Notes: generated from the sequence alone by a model not told the origin. A stretch of DNA of 64,000 bases from Nocardia arthritidis (GCF_011801145.1 NZ_CP046172.1:682001-746000); one strand, 5' to 3'; counted from the first letter of the stretch, positions 1 through 9,607 are shown. A program made the numbers and translations.

Positions 1-325
1 CCCGGCCTACCAAATGGGTTGGTTCCCGGACTTCCCGGATCCGGACGACTACCTGACCCCGTTCTTCGGCCCGAACAACTTCCTGCAGAACCACTTCGAG
101 AACCCGGCCATCACCGCGCAGCTGAACGCGGAGAAGGCGGAGACCAACCAGGACAAGCGGATCGCGATCCTCAAGCAGGTGCAGTACGACCTGGCCAAGG
201 ACTACCTGCCGATCGTTCCGCTGCTGTCGGGTAAGCAGATCGCGGTGGCGACCAAGGCCGTGCAGGGCGTGAAGTCGACGCTGGATCCGTCCACCAAGTT
301 CCGCTACTCGGTCCTGAGCAAGTGA
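1..325 (+). CDS. ABC transporter substrate-binding protein, family 5 (C-terminal fragment)
   Basis: This is the last 107 codons or so of a peptide/nickel-type solute-binding protein; the start lies left of the window. The fragment holds the typical C-terminal pattern of family 5 binding proteins: a GWFPDFPDPDDYL segment, an asparagine-rich stretch, then an amphipathic helix and a short basic tail. In the cell it would be an extracellular lipoprotein that delivers oligopeptides or a similar ligand to the permeases encoded next. Its TGA overlaps the GTG start of the next gene by 4 bp, so the genes are translationally coupled. The ligand cannot be read from this piece. Confidence 0.85.
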   Translation, partial: PAYQMGWFPDFPDPDDYLTPFFGPNNFLQNHFENPAITAQLNAEKAETNQDKRIAILKQVQYDLAKDYLPIVPLLSGKQIAVATKAVQGVKSTLDPSTKFRYSVLSK

Positions 326-1425
326 GTTCATCGACGACAACCGAGCAGGAGCCGGTCGCCCCGGCTCCTGCTCGGTCAAAGGTGCTGCGCGGCAGCGGTT
401 CCCGATACGGGGCCCTGGTGCGCTATTTGGGTGTGCGTATGTTGCTGATGCCGGTCACCGCGTGGATCCTGGTGACCGTCGTCTTCTTCCTGATGCGAGT
501 GGTCGGCGATCCGATCAGCGCCGCGATGGGCGGGCGGCTCCCACCGGATCAGATCGAGGCGCGCAAGGCGGCGGCCGGGTTCAACCGGCCGATCCTTTCG
601 CAGTATTGGGACTACATCTCCGGACTGCTGCGCGGGGATTTCGGCCGCTCCCAAGACAATCGGGCGATCAGCGAGGTCGTCACCACCTACGGCGCGGCGA
701 CCTTGGAACTGGTGTTCTGGGCGCTTGTCGTCGCCTTCGCCGTCGGTGTTCCGCTCGGCAGATACGCCGCGACACACCGTGATTCGACCACCGACGCGGG
801 GCTGCGGCTGTTCGCGGTGCTCGCGTACGCGGCCCCGGTGTTCTTCGTCGGCCTGCTGCTGAAGCTGGTGTTCGCGGTGAAACTGGGCTGGCTGCCGGTC
901 GCGGGTCGGGCCAGCACCCATGTGGAGCTGGCGCTGCAGCATGTCTCGCCGAAGACCAACATCATGGTCGTCGACGCGATCCTCTACGGCGACACCGGAT
1001 ATCTGCTCGACGTGTTGAAACACGCCGTGCTGCCCGCGATCGCGCTCGGCCTGCTCACGGCGGGCATCTTCCTGCGGCTGGTGCGGATCAACCTGATCCA
1101 GACGCTGCGCAGCGATTATGTGGAAGCCGCACGGGCGCGCGGACTTTCGTCGCGGGTGGTCACCGGACGGCATGCCGTGCGCAATGCGCTGATCCCGATC
1201 ATCACCGTGATGGGCATGTACATCGCGATGATGCTCGGCGGCGCGGTGCTCACCGAGACCACCTTCGAATGGAAGGGCCTCGGCTATCAGCTCACCCAAT
1301 ACCTGCAGGCCCGCGATTTCGTTGCGGTGCAGGGGATTGTCGCGTTCATCGCGCTGGTGGTCGCGGTGATGAGTTTCGTGGTGGACGCCATCGTCGCCAT
1401 GGTCGATCCGAGGGTGAGGTTCTGA
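322..1425 (+). CDS. Oligopeptide ABC transporter permease, DppB/OppB type
   Basis: Inner-membrane permease of about 367 residues that forms half of the transmembrane channel of a peptide-type importer. A cytoplasmic N-terminal extension of about 35 residues precedes the first membrane segment. The family-typical segment after it reads GDPISAAMGG, and the EAA loop that contacts the ATPase is near residues 260-280 (EAARARGLSSRVV). The GTG start overlaps the binding-protein stop (GTGA), and the stop overlaps the next ATG by one base. The operon order binding protein, DppB, DppC, fused DppD-DppF is the usual actinobacterial arrangement. Confidence 0.93.
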   Translation: MSSSTTTEQEPVAPAPARSKVLRGSGSRYGALVRYLGVRMLLMPVTAWILVTVVFFLMRVVGDPISAAMGGRLPPDQIEARKAAAGFNRPILSQYWDYISGLLRGDFGRSQDNRAISEVVTTYGAATLELVFWALVVAFAVGVPLGRYAATHRDSTTDAGLRLFAVLAYAAPVFFVGLLLKLVFAVKLGWLPVAGRASTHVELALQHVSPKTNIMVVDAILYGDTGYLLDVLKHAVLPAIALGLLTAGIFLRLVRINLIQTLRSDYVEAARARGLSSRVVTGRHAVRNALIPIITVMGMYIAMMLGGAVLTETTFEWKGLGYQLTQYLQARDFVAVQGIVAFIALVVAVMSFVVDAIVAMVDPRVRF

Positions 1426-2549
1426 TGACCGCTCCGGAAATAGTCAGCGAGCCCGCGGTACTGCCCAGCGTCCCACCGGTGGTGCGGCGCAGGCGGATAC
1501 CGGGACTGCGGCTGTTCGCGATGACCGTCGGGGTGCAGCGGGCCACGCTGGTGCTCGGCGTCGGCCTGGTCGCGCTGTTCGTGATCGTCGCGCTGCTCGC
1601 ACCGTGGATCGCGCCGTACGGGCTGTCCCAAAGCTCTTCCGACGGCGTGAATTTCGTGAGTCAGCAGGCTCCGTCGGCGGCGCACTGGTTCGGCACCTCG
1701 GTGCGCAGCGAGGATGTGTTCTCCAGGGTCATCTGGGGTGCGCGCACCGCGCTGCTGGTGATCGTCATCTCGCTGATCCTTTCGCTGTTCGTCGGCGTGC
1801 CACTGGGTTTGATCTCCGGGTACGTCGGCCGCTGGGTGGACCGGATCCTGGTGACGTTCATGGACGCCATCTACGCCTTCCCGACGCTGCTGCTGGCCAT
1901 CGTCGTCTCCATCGTGGTGGCAGGCGGTAATTCGAGCAGCTTCGGCGGCGTGCTCTCGGCGGCCGTCGCGATCACGGCGATCTATGTGCCGCAATACTTC
2001 CGGGTGGTGCGCAATGCGACCGTCGCGGTGAAGCAGGAGCCCTTCGTCGACGCGGCCCGGGTGACCGGGGCGTCGACGATGCGAATCATGTTCCGGCACG
2101 TCCTCGCCAACGTCACCCAGTCGCTGCCGGTGATCGTCACCCTCAACGCGGGCGACGCCATCCTCACCCTGGCCGCGCTCGGCTTCCTCGGCTTCGGTAT
2201 CGAGCCCACCCAGGCGGCCGAATGGGGTTACGACCTGAACAAGGCGCTTTCCGATGTGTCCAACGGGATTTGGTGGACCGGTATCTTCCCCGGTCTGGCC
2301 ATCGTCCTGGTGGTGCTCGGGATGACGCTGGTCGGCGAGAGCCTCAACGAGGTGCTCAATCCGCTGCTGCGCACCCGGCGCGCGCTGGGCCCGGCGACCG
2401 TCGCGGACGATACCGCGGCGCTGCTGGTTCCGGTCGATGTCCAGGGATTCGATGAATCATCCATCGCGGCAACGGAATCCGCCGAGCTGGAGGCGGAAAA
2501 CGCAAGCGCCACCGAGAAATCCGGAACAGGGGAAGGAGCGGCCCGATGA
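1425..2549 (+). CDS. Oligopeptide ABC transporter permease, DppC/OppC type
   Basis: Second permease subunit, 374 residues from the ATG at 1425, which overlaps the preceding TGA (TGATG). An upstream in-frame extension exists but lies inside dppB and is ignored. The protein has about six membrane segments, an EAA loop (DAARVTGAS near residue 210) and a long acidic cytoplasmic tail after about residue 320 that is not typical of E. coli DppC. It would pair with the preceding permease. The stop overlaps the next start by 4 bp (ATGA), which implies tight coupling to the ATPase gene. Confidence 0.93.
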   Translation: MTAPEIVSEPAVLPSVPPVVRRRRIPGLRLFAMTVGVQRATLVLGVGLVALFVIVALLAPWIAPYGLSQSSSDGVNFVSQQAPSAAHWFGTSVRSEDVFSRVIWGARTALLVIVISLILSLFVGVPLGLISGYVGRWVDRILVTFMDAIYAFPTLLLAIVVSIVVAGGNSSSFGGVLSAAVAITAIYVPQYFRVVRNATVAVKQEPFVDAARVTGASTMRIMFRHVLANVTQSLPVIVTLNAGDAILTLAALGFLGFGIEPTQAAEWGYDLNKALSDVSNGIWWTGIFPGLAIVLVVLGMTLVGESLNEVLNPLLRTRRALGPATVADDTAALLVPVDVQGFDESSIAATESAELEAENASATEKSGTGEGAAR

Positions 2550-4228
2550 CCAGTACGGACCCGCAACAGCGTCGTCCCGCGCTGTCCATCGAATCGCTTT
2601 CGGTCACCTTCGCCACCGACGCCGGTCCGGTGCACGCGGTCAGCGACGTCTCCTACGAGGTGTATCCGGGTGAGGTGCTCGCCATCGTGGGCGAATCCGG
2701 CTCGGGTAAATCGGTGAGCTCCCGCACCGCCATCGGCCTGCTGCCGGAGACGGCGCGGGTGCGCGGTCTGGTGACGCTCGGCGCCGACAAGATCACCTCG
2801 ATGGGCGAGAAGCAGCTCACCGCGCTGCGCGGCGGCGAGATCTCCATGGTGTTCCAGGAGCCGGGGCGCGCGCTGGATCCGCTGTTCACCATCGGATTCC
2901 AGCTCTGTGAGGCGCTGCGGGCGCACAGCGATATGTCCCGAAAAGCCGCCAAGGCCAGGGCCGTCGAGCTGTTGCGGATGGTCGGGCTGCCCGATCCGGA
3001 GCATCGGGTCGACTACTACCCACATCAGCTGTCCGGCGGGCAGAAGCAGCGCGTGATGATCGCCATCGCCATCTCGTGCGAGCCCAAGGTGATCATCGCC
3101 GACGAGCCGACCACCGCACTCGATGTCACCGTGCAGGCGGAAATCCTGGAGCTGCTGCGCGATCTGCGCGACCGGATCGGCAGCGCCATCGTGCTCATCA
3201 CCCACAACATGGGCGTGGTCGCCGACCTGGCCGACCGGGTCGTGGTGATGCGCGACGGCAAGGTGGTCGAACAGGCATCGGTGGACGAACTGTTCGCCAG
3301 CCCGAAGGAGGAATACACCCGCAAGCTACTCGCGGCCGTGCCCCATCTCGGCACCGAGCAGTTGGCGCACGGGTCATTTGTGGAGGACACCACCGCCGAG
3401 CCGGTGCTGGAGGTCCGCGACCTGGTTGTCGAATTCCCGGGCCCATTCGGCAGAGCCGCGTTCCGCGCGGTCGATGATGTGAACCTGATCATCCGGCCGG
3501 GCGAAACCGTCGGTCTGGTCGGCGAATCCGGTTCCGGCAAGTCGACCATCGGCCGCTGTGTCGCGGCGCTGCAGCGTCCGAGCTCCGGGATGGTGAAGAT
3601 CCGCGGCCAGGACATCGCGCAGCTGTCGCAGCGGCAGCTGCGGCCGATCCGGCGGCGCTTCGGCTTCGTCTTCCAGGATCCGGCCAGCTCGCTGAACCCG
3701 CGGCTCACCGTCGGCGACTGCGTCGCCGAACCGCTGATCGTGCACAAGGCGGGCACCCCGGCGGAGATCCGCGAACGGGTCAAACACCTGCTCGACGACG
3801 TGCAGCTGCCTGCGGGCACCGAGCGGCGTTACCCGCATGAGCTGTCCGGCGGTCAGCGTCAACGCGCCAGCCTGGCCAGGGCCCTGGTCCTCGACCCGGA
3901 CCTGCTGGTCGCCGACGAGCCGACCAGCGCACTGGACGTCTCGGTGCAGGCGGCGGTGCTCGAGCTGTTCGGCAAACTGCAGCGCGAATGCGGTTGGGCC
4001 TGCCTGTTCATCAGCCACGACCTGGCGGTGGTCGACCAACTGGCCGACCGGATCGTGGTGCTGCGCAACGGCGCGGTCGTCGAACAGGGTGATCGCGATC
4101 GCATTCTGCGCAACCCGCAGGAGGAGTACACCCAGCGACTGGTCGCCGCCGTACCGGTGCCCGATCCGGTCGAGCAGCGCAGGCGGCGGGCCGCGACCAC
4201 ATCGCTGTTCGCCACCGTGGTCGACTGA
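2546..4228 (+). CDS. Fused double ATPase of the oligopeptide ABC transporter (DppD-DppF type)
   Basis: A 560-residue protein with two complete ABC ATPase domains in tandem, which power peptide import. Domain 1 has a Walker A GESGSGKS near residues 49-56, signature LSGGQKQR near 161-168, and Walker [12 protein letters not shown]. Domain 2 repeats this with GESGSGKS near 325, LSGGQRQR near 432 and [11 protein letters not shown]. In E. coli the two domains are separate proteins; the fusion is common in actinobacteria. All catalytic motifs are intact. It is the last gene of the operon, followed within 6 bases by a strong terminator hairpin. Confidence 0.95.
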   Translation: MTSTDPQQRRPALSIESLSVTFATDAGPVHAVSDVSYEVYPGEVLAIVGESGSGKSVSSRTAIGLLPETARVRGLVTLGADKITSMGEKQLTALRGGEISMVFQEPGRALDPLFTIGFQLCEALRAHSDMSRKAAKARAVELLRMVGLPDPEHRVDYYPHQLSGGQKQRVMIAIAISCEPKVIIADEPTTALDVTVQAEILELLRDLRDRIGSAIVLITHNMGVVADLADRVVVMRDGKVVEQASVDELFASPKEEYTRKLLAAVPHLGTEQLAHGSFVEDTTAEPVLEVRDLVVEFPGPFGRAAFRAVDDVNLIIRPGETVGLVGESGSGKSTIGRCVAALQRPSSGMVKIRGQDIAQLSQRQLRPIRRRFGFVFQDPASSLNPRLTVGDCVAEPLIVHKAGTPAEIRERVKHLLDDVQLPAGTERRYPHELSGGQRQRASLARALVLDPDLLVADEPTSALDVSVQAAVLELFGKLQRECGWACLFISHDLAVVDQLADRIVVLRNGAVVEQGDRDRILRNPQEEYTQRLVAAVPVPDPVEQRRRRAATTSLFATVVD

Positions 4229-4233
4229 CGGGC

Positions 4234-4268
4234 GGTTCCCCGGCGGGACGGCGTCAAGCCGGGGAACC
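4234..4268 (+). terminator. Rho-independent-like terminator of the peptide transporter operon
   Basis: Perfect 11-bp inverted repeat (GGTTCCCCGGC at 4234-4244 and its complement at 4258-4268) with a 13-base loop, starting 6 bases after the ATPase stop. There is no T run, as is usual in high-G+C actinobacteria. Confidence 0.75.
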
Positions 4269-4351
4269 ATGTCAGGTGCCGGGCCGTTATCCGACTCCGG
4301 TAGCGTGATCAGGCATCTATCCGCCGATTCGGTTTGGAGCTTTCCCCGAAA

Positions 4352-5425
4352 ATGACTGAACAGACCCCCAGTGGCGCCTCGTATGCCGCGGCCGGCGTGG
4401 ACATCGAGGCGGGTGATCGCGCTGTCGAATTGTTCGCACCATTGGCGAAGAAGGCGAGCCGACCCGAGGTCCAGGGTGGACTCGGCGGTTTCGCCGGACT
4501 GTTCGCACTGAAGGGTGGCTACCGCGAACCGGTGCTGGCCGCCTCGTCCGACGGGGTGGGCACCAAGATCGCCGTCGCACAGGCCATGGACAAGCACGAC
4601 ACGGTCGGCCTGGACCTGGTCGCGATGGTCGTCGACGATCTGGTGGTGTGCGGCGCCGAACCGCTTTTCCTACAGGACTACATCGCCATCGGCAAAGTGG
4701 TGCCGGAGAAGGTCGCCCAGCTGGTTTCGGGTATCGCCGAGGGCTGTGTGAAGGCGGGCTGCGCGCTGCTCGGCGGCGAGACCGCCGAACATCCCGGCCT
4801 GATGGGGCCCGACGATTACGACCTGTCCGCGACGGGTGTCGGTGTGGTCGAAGCGGATTCGGTACTCGGACCCGATCGGGTGCGCCCCGGTGACGTCGTC
4901 ATCGCGATGGGTTCCTCCGGTCTGCACTCCAACGGATACAGCCTGGCCCGCAAGGTGCTGCTGGAGATCGACCGCATGTCGCTCACCGGGCATGTCGAGG
5001 AATTCGGCCGCACCCTCGGCGAGGAACTGCTCGAGCCGACCCGCATCTACGCCAAGGACTGCCTCGCGCTGATCGCCGAGACCGATGTGCGCACCTTCGC
5101 GCACGTCACCGGCGGCGGCCTGGCGGGCAACCTCGCCCGGGTGATCCCGGCGGGCCTGTTCGCCGAACTCGACCGCGGCACCTGGAATCCCGCGCCGGTG
5201 TTCAAGATGATCGCCCAGCGCGGCCGGGTGGAGCGGGTCGAAATGGAGAAGACCTTCAACATGGGCGTCGGCATGGTGGCCGTCGTCGCGCCGGAGGATG
5301 TCGACCGCGCCCTCGCGGTGCTCACCGCCCGGCATATCGAATGCTGGACGCTCGGCACCGTCAAGAAGGCGAAGGATGCCGATTCGGTGCGTGCCGTCCT
5401 GGTCGGCGATCACCCGCGGTTCTAG
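4352..5425 (+). CDS. purM: Phosphoribosylformylglycinamidine cyclo-ligase (AIR synthetase)
   Basis: Cytosolic purine-biosynthesis enzyme that closes the imidazole ring, turning formylglycinamidine ribonucleotide plus ATP into AIR. The 357-residue protein matches the family in length. It shows the ATP-binding signature DGVGTK near residues 67-72, followed by the conserved DLVAMVVDDL segment, then a GGETAEHPG motif and a late FNMGVGM motif. The ATG at 4352 is preferred over an in-frame TTG at 4334. In M. tuberculosis purM (Rv0809) is likewise followed by a DUF3073 gene on the other strand, and so it is here after a short intervening gene. Confidence 0.97.
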   Translation: MTEQTPSGASYAAAGVDIEAGDRAVELFAPLAKKASRPEVQGGLGGFAGLFALKGGYREPVLAASSDGVGTKIAVAQAMDKHDTVGLDLVAMVVDDLVVCGAEPLFLQDYIAIGKVVPEKVAQLVSGIAEGCVKAGCALLGGETAEHPGLMGPDDYDLSATGVGVVEADSVLGPDRVRPGDVVIAMGSSGLHSNGYSLARKVLLEIDRMSLTGHVEEFGRTLGEELLEPTRIYAKDCLALIAETDVRTFAHVTGGGLAGNLARVIPAGLFAELDRGTWNPAPVFKMIAQRGRVERVEMEKTFNMGVGMVAVVAPEDVDRALAVLTARHIECWTLGTVKKAKDADSVRAVLVGDHPRF

Positions 5426-5433
5426 TTCGTGCT

Positions 5434-5464
5434 GCGGGGCCGCACCCGGATATCGCGGCCCCGC
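5434..5464 (+). terminator. Terminator hairpin after purM
   Basis: Perfect 10-bp stem (GCGGGGCCGC at 5434-5443, complement at 5455-5464) with an 11-base loop, 8 bases after the purM stop. Confidence 0.7.
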
Positions 5465-5530
5465 GCCACATCTCGGCATGGCCGAATATTCGGTAGGGCC
5501 GTCGTACCGATGGTCGTTACCGTGACGTGC

Positions 5531-5968
5531 GTGAGTGACAACCCGAAGCCGGAGTGGTGCATCATCGCGACGCTGCTTCCATATCCGTACAAACCGGGAC
5601 CGTCCTGGAACTTCCGCAGTCAGAAGATCTTCCCCGCCGGCGCGAAACTCCACGTGGTGGGTGGTTTCGCCGGGCCGGGGTATCGGGTGGTCACCGTGGT
5701 CGGAACAGGTCATCACAGGCGAGTCGTCGCGGCCAACATCCAGGCACGCTATCTCGGGGGTTGGCGGGTGGCCCTGGTCTACCGACCAGCCATCCTGCGG
5801 GTGATTCGGCGAGCGCTGAGCGAAAATCCGTATGCCGCACACCGTTTCGTGTCAGAAGACAACGAATTCGAATTCGGCTCGGCCGAATACGCCGCATACC
5901 TTCGACCGATAGCAGAGCGGTTTCAGCGGGAACTGCACGGACAACCGGATCTCGGGGTCGGTGAATGA
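5531..5968 (+). CDS. Hypothetical protein, 145 residues
   Basis: I do not recognise a family. From the GTG at 5531 the product begins MSDNPKPEW and is a basic, globular, tryptophan- and tyrosine-containing protein without signal peptide or membrane segment. The central part has regularly spaced hydrophobic strands (AKLHVVGG, YRVVTVVG, RRVVAANI) and the C-terminal half looks helical, with RVIRRAL and acidic FEFGSAEYAAYL stretches. No good ribosome site precedes 5531; an ATG at 5510 is an alternative start. Coding is supported by codon-position G+C bias and by a strong terminator 112 bases downstream. Confidence 0.6.
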   Translation: MSDNPKPEWCIIATLLPYPYKPGPSWNFRSQKIFPAGAKLHVVGGFAGPGYRVVTVVGTGHHRRVVAANIQARYLGGWRVALVYRPAILRVIRRALSENPYAAHRFVSEDNEFEFGSAEYAAYLRPIAERFQRELHGQPDLGVGE

Positions 5969-6079
5969 CGAGCTGTGCCGATGAGCGATGTAACGCGGGA
6001 TCGGGTCCGGCGCCGCGCCGACGAACCGTGGTCCGGGACTAGGAAGGGATCCCGGATCGCGGTGTTGTCGGCACATACC

Positions 6080-6114
6080 AACGTCCCGCATCGCGACGAT
6101 GCGGGACGTTGCTT
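6080..6114 (+). terminator. Intrinsic terminator
   Basis: Perfect 14-bp stem (6080-6093 with 6097-6110, arms AACGTCCCGCATCG and complement) with a 3-base loop, followed by GCTTTT. This is a textbook hairpin plus T tract on the plus strand, ending the transcript of the gene at 5531-5968. Confidence 0.85.
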
Positions 6115-6161
6115 TTGCAAGCCACTAAGGCGAAGTCCGCAAACCTCGTTATCAAACGCGG

Positions 6162-6194
6162 TGAAGGGGGAGGCCTGCCGGGCCTCCCCCTTCA
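6162..6194 (-). terminator. Terminator of the DUF3073 gene
   Basis: Perfect 14-bp inverted repeat (TGAAGGGGGAGGCC at 6162-6175, complement at 6181-6194) with a 5-base loop, 13 bases past the DUF3073 stop on the minus strand. Confidence 0.8.
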
Positions 6195-6207
6195 GCGTAG
6201 ATCCGAG

Positions 6208-6414
6208 TCAGCGGCGCCAGTCGTCGTAGTCGTCGTCCTGGTCCCAGCGGGACAAGGACTCGTCCGCGTCGTGCTCATCGGACAGCACGCCACCGCTGTG
6301 GGTGGGGTTTCCCGAGAGCTCGCGCTGAAGGCTCGCGAAGTCGGTCGATGGCGAGCTGTACTTGAGCTCGCGTGCGACCTTGGTCTGCTTTGCCTTAGCC
6401 CGGCCACGGCCCAT
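6208..6414 (-). CDS. DUF3073 family small protein
   Basis: A 68-residue actinobacterial protein of unknown function. It has a basic N-terminus (MGRGRAKAKQTKVAREL), a middle YSSPSTDF motif, and a very acidic C-terminal tail (DQDDDYDDW). This charge-split layout is the DUF3073 signature. A strong ribosome site (GAGGGGG) lies 7 bases before the ATG. The M. tuberculosis counterpart is Rv0810c, next to purM as here. No enzymatic motif is visible; the charge pattern would suit nucleic-acid or protein binding, but that is inference. Confidence 0.9.
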   Translation of the reverse strand: MGRGRAKAKQTKVARELKYSSPSTDFASLQRELSGNPTHSGGVLSDEHDADESLSRWDQDDDYDDWRR

Positions 6415-6589
6415 GGCTGACCCCCTCGCGTCACTGCGGGGCGGCCTGGGGTTTGTTGGCGGCCCCGTTCGAATTAATACTCTTCCTGACAGACACTTTA
6501 GCGTGCTTCTGACGGTAGCGCTTCCAGGAGTGGGTGAAGAACTCTCGAACTGGTGCCGTTTGCCCGGTTGTCGCCCCCGGCCACGCGAA

Positions 6590-7540
6590 CTAGAGCACGC
6601 CCGGGATCGCGCGGATCACACCGACCCGCGCCCCGCCGCCGAGCACCGCCGGTGCCGCGAGTTCGGTATGCGCATCGGTCCATTCGACTCCCATGCGCTG
6701 CAAAATGGCCAGCGTCAACGGCATTCGGGCGCGGTCGTGCCCGTCTTCGATCTTGTACGCGAATGCGGTGCCGTCGGGCAGCGCACCCGCGTGCACACCG
6801 TCGGCGCCGATCTTGCACACCAGCCCCGGTGTGGCGGTCATCGCCAACAGGTCCGGTCCGTTCGTGCCGCAAATCACTCGCGGATTCGCGCGGATCGCAT
6901 CGGCGACTCGCCGCTCGGGCGAGCCGGGTTCGGCGGTGGCCATCGTCGCGAAGACCCGGGCCAGGTTGATCAGCGAAACGGGGATGATCGGCAGCCCGCA
7001 GCCGTCGATGCCGAGATCGGTTTCCGGCTCGCCGGTGAGGTCGGTGACGGTGGCGATCACGGCCTGCTGCAACGGATGTGCCTCGCTCAGGTAGCCCTCG
7101 GTGGGCCAGCCGTTGATCGCGCAGGTGGCCAGCATCGCGGCATGCTTACCGGAGCAGTTCATATAGATCCGGCGCTGCTCGCCCGCGGTCACCGCATTCG
7201 CCCTGGCGCGCTCCTCCGACGGCCAGTCCGGCGGGCACTCCAGCGCCTTCTCGTCGAAGCCGAACCGGTCGAGCAGGCGGCGCACCAAATCGACGTGATC
7301 CGGCTCCCCGTAATGCGATGCGGTCGCGATGGCCAACTCCGCGTCGTCGAGCGGCTCGAAACCGTGCCGCAGCAGGGTGATTGCCTGCATCGGCTTATTC
7401 GTCGAGCGCGGGAAGATCGGCGAATGCACCTCGCCGAGTTCCAGCCGGGGCTCGCCGTCGGCGCCGAGGATCACGACCGATCCGCGGTGCACACACTCAC
7501 GGAATCCGGAGCGAACGACCTCGACCAGTTCCACACTCAC
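6590..7540 (-). CDS. L-asparaginase II-type amidohydrolase (Rhizobium etli type)
   Basis: A 316-residue cytosolic protein of the asparaginase II family typified by the thermolabile enzyme of Rhizobium etli, which is unrelated to the E. coli AnsA/AnsB fold. It shows the family motifs RSTNKPMQ (near residues 45-52), MNCSGKHAAM (near 126-135) and DGCGLP (near 178-183), which carry the proposed serine, lysine and cysteine residues. The start is GTG, directly abutting the TAA of the MOSC gene, so the two are co-transcribed. The likely reaction is asparagine to aspartate plus ammonia; substrate is inferred from the family. Confidence 0.88.
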   Translation of the reverse strand: MSVELVEVVRSGFRECVHRGSVVILGADGEPRLELGEVHSPIFPRSTNKPMQAITLLRHGFEPLDDAELAIATASHYGEPDHVDLVRRLLDRFGFDEKALECPPDWPSEERARANAVTAGEQRRIYMNCSGKHAAMLATCAINGWPTEGYLSEAHPLQQAVIATVTDLTGEPETDLGIDGCGLPIIPVSLINLARVFATMATAEPGSPERRVADAIRANPRVICGTNGPDLLAMTATPGLVCKIGADGVHAGALPDGTAFAYKIEDGHDRARMPLTLAILQRMGVEWTDAHTELAAPAVLGGGARVGVIRAIPGVL

Positions 7541-8266
7541 TTAGCTGACTCCCGTCTTATCTGTGTCGGATTCGCGGTGCCCGACGTGGCCACGCCCCGC
7601 GGCTCGTTGGGAATTGGCGTGGCGGCGGGCGTGCCGCGCGACCTGCATGCGCACATCGTCGGACACCGTCGGCTCGGCGGCCAGCAGAATCGCGAGCAGA
7701 TCCGGGTCGGCGCCGGTGAACAGGTCGCGCACCGTGACGCCGTGGTCCGGGGTGTGCACGACGCGCACCGCGTCGCCCGCGCCGACGGTGCCCTCCGTCA
7801 GCACGCGCAGGTACGCACCGGTATCGGCCCGCAACGTGAACCGCTTCACCCAGCGCTCCTCACCCGACCACTTCTGGAAGGTGGCGCACGGGACGCGGGG
7901 TGCGCTCACCTCCAGCAGGGTGTCGCCGATCTGCCAGCGGGCGCCGATCACCGCATCGCTCACCGCGAGCCCGGTGATGCGCAGATTCTCGCCGAACCAG
8001 CCCGCAGGCAGTTCGCGGCCGAGTTCATCGCCCCAGCGCCGCGCGTCCTCGTCGGCGTACGCGTAGACGGCCTGGTGCACGCCGCCGTGATTCTTGGTAT
8101 CGCAGACGTGGTCGCCGTCCAGCCCGAGCGCGCGCACCGGCACCCGGCCCGGCACCGGCCGCTTATCGATCGCGCTGCGCCCGACACGGCTGCCGGGCAC
8201 CTCGATCTCGGCGTGCACCACGCATACGGCCGAAACCCTTGCCGAGTCAGCACTTTTCATCGACAT
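7541..8266 (-). CDS. MOSC domain protein (YiiM-like)
   Basis: A 241-residue protein of the MOSC group, which binds a sulfur-linked or molybdenum-cofactor ligand through a conserved cysteine. Visible motifs are GDHVCDTKNHGG (the family core GD-HGG), GWFGENL and the APRVPCATF segment carrying the family cysteine. The ATG at 8266 is chosen because AGGAG sits 6 bases upstream; a longer frame to 8323 lacks a site, and another ATG follows at 8260. YiiM-type members reduce N-hydroxylated compounds with the molybdenum cofactor; that role is inference here. It heads a two-gene operon with the asparaginase. Confidence 0.88.
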   Translation of the reverse strand: MSMKSADSARVSAVCVVHAEIEVPGSRVGRSAIDKRPVPGRVPVRALGLDGDHVCDTKNHGGVHQAVYAYADEDARRWGDELGRELPAGWFGENLRITGLAVSDAVIGARWQIGDTLLEVSAPRVPCATFQKWSGEERWVKRFTLRADTGAYLRVLTEGTVGAGDAVRVVHTPDHGVTVRDLFTGADPDLLAILLAAEPTVSDDVRMQVARHARRHANSQRAAGRGHVGHRESDTDKTGVS

Positions 8267-8494
8267 CGCTCCTCTCCGCGCCGCACCCGATCGGGTGGCG
8301 CGCCTCCGGGGTCCGGCGCGCATCGATGATCTCGGCGGGCGACCTTACGGCGCACGGGAGCGTCGCAACGCCGGTTACCAGCATGGATATACGGGTGCCT
8401 GACCGTCGGCCGCCAGAGCCGGTTCGGTGGGAGTGGACGTTTCGCACGGCCGATCCTCGGGTGTCGCTCGCGGCGGACCCGGTCGTGTCGCGCA

Positions 8495-9607
8495 TCAACG
8501 CCCGCGTAGCCGGTCGACCGCGGCGCGTCCGGCCTGCGGCGCGTCGTCGGCGGGCACGGAATCCGGATCGATCGCGGCGGCCGCCGGACCCGCGGTGAGC
8601 GCGGTATCGGCAGGGACGGTGCGCTTGATCAGAGCGAGCGCGATCGGGCCGAACTCGAAATGGTCGATGACGGTGCCGAGCCTGCCGACCGCGCGGCCGC
8701 CGGCCAGCACATCGTCGCCGGTGACCGGGCGCTCGTCGGCCGAGCCATCGAGGTGCAGCAGCAGCAGGTGACGCGGCGGTTTGCCCAGGTTGTGCACGCG
8801 TGCGACGGTCTCCTGCCCGCGATAGCAACCCTTGTCCAGGTGGACGGCGCCGTATTCGGCCGGGCCGCCGATCCAGCGGGCCTCGTGCGGGATGGTGCGC
8901 TCGTCGGTGTCGAGGCCGACGCGCGGGCGCACCGCGGCGACCCGCAACGCCTCGAACGCCCACATGCCCGCGGGCTCCGCGCCCGCGGCGGTGAGCTTCG
9001 CCCACCAGGAACCCAATTCGGCGCGCGGGATCACCAGGTCGAAGGAATCGCTTGTCGGCCAAGGCATCCGGCGCAGGAAGCCGCCGCCCGGCACCGGTAC
9101 CACCGCGTAGACAGGCGGCAGCTCGTCGATGCCCAGGGTGGCGGTCAGTTCGGTGACGCGCGGGCCGAGCAGGCTCAGCACCGCGTATTCGGCGGCCGCG
9201 GGTTCGGCGTCGGCCCAGAAGACCATCTTGGTCAGGAAGTCGAGCAGTGCGGGTCCGCGATCGGCCTCGGTATCGATCCACACGGTGCCGTCGAGTTCGG
9301 TGAGCACGAAGTGGTGCAGGATCCGTCCCTGCAGGTCGAGGTCGAGGTTCTCGGCGGACTGCCGGTCGCCGAGGTTCGCGACGTGCTGGCTGGAGATGGT
9401 GTGCAGCCAGGTCAGGCGTTCGGCGCCGGTGATGCTCAGAACGAATCGGTGCGACCGGTCGACGATCGCGACCCGCTGCGCGGCGGCTCGCTGTTCACCG
9501 AACGGATCCCCGTAATGCCACGCGACGGCGGCATCCGGCGAGCCCACCGCTCCCGCGACGGCTCCAGGAACACTGAGCAGAGGACTGGGCGCAACGACCA
9601 CGGACAC
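8495..9607 (-). CDS. ygfZ: YgfZ/GcvT-like folate-binding protein
   Basis: A roughly 370-residue folate-binding protein of the YgfZ/IBA57 family, which supports iron-sulfur cluster assembly or repair. The diagnostic motif KGCYRGQE is present near residues 248-255, with the essential cysteine. The N-terminal half has the GcvT-like fold pattern (VDRSHRFVLSITGAERLTWLH). The start is uncertain: GTG codons at 9607 and 9613 are both possible and neither has a strong ribosome site. It matches Rv0811c in place and is divergent from the aminodeoxychorismate lyase gene, another folate-related gene, as in M. tuberculosis. Confidence 0.92.
   Translation of the reverse strand: MSVVVAPSPLLSVPGAVAGAVGSPDAAVAWHYGDPFGEQRAAAQRVAIVDRSHRFVLSITGAERLTWLHTISSQHVANLGDRQSAENLDLDLQGRILHHFVLTELDGTVWIDTEADRGPALLDFLTKMVFWADAEPAAAEYAVLSLLGPRVTELTATLGIDELPPVYAVVPVPGGGFLRRMPWPTSDSFDLVIPRAELGSWWAKLTAAGAEPAGMWAFEALRVAAVRPRVGLDTDERTIPHEARWIGGPAEYGAVHLDKGCYRGQETVARVHNLGKPPRHLLLLHLDGSADERPVTGDDVLAGGRAVGRLGTVIDHFEFGPIALALIKRTVPADTALTAGPAAAAIDPDSVPADDAPQAGRAAVDRLRGR

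Noticed and set aside
6362..8329. A 655-codon plus-strand open frame
   Set aside because: It is antisense to the asparaginase and MOSC genes, which have clear family motifs; long antisense frames are common in high-G+C DNA.
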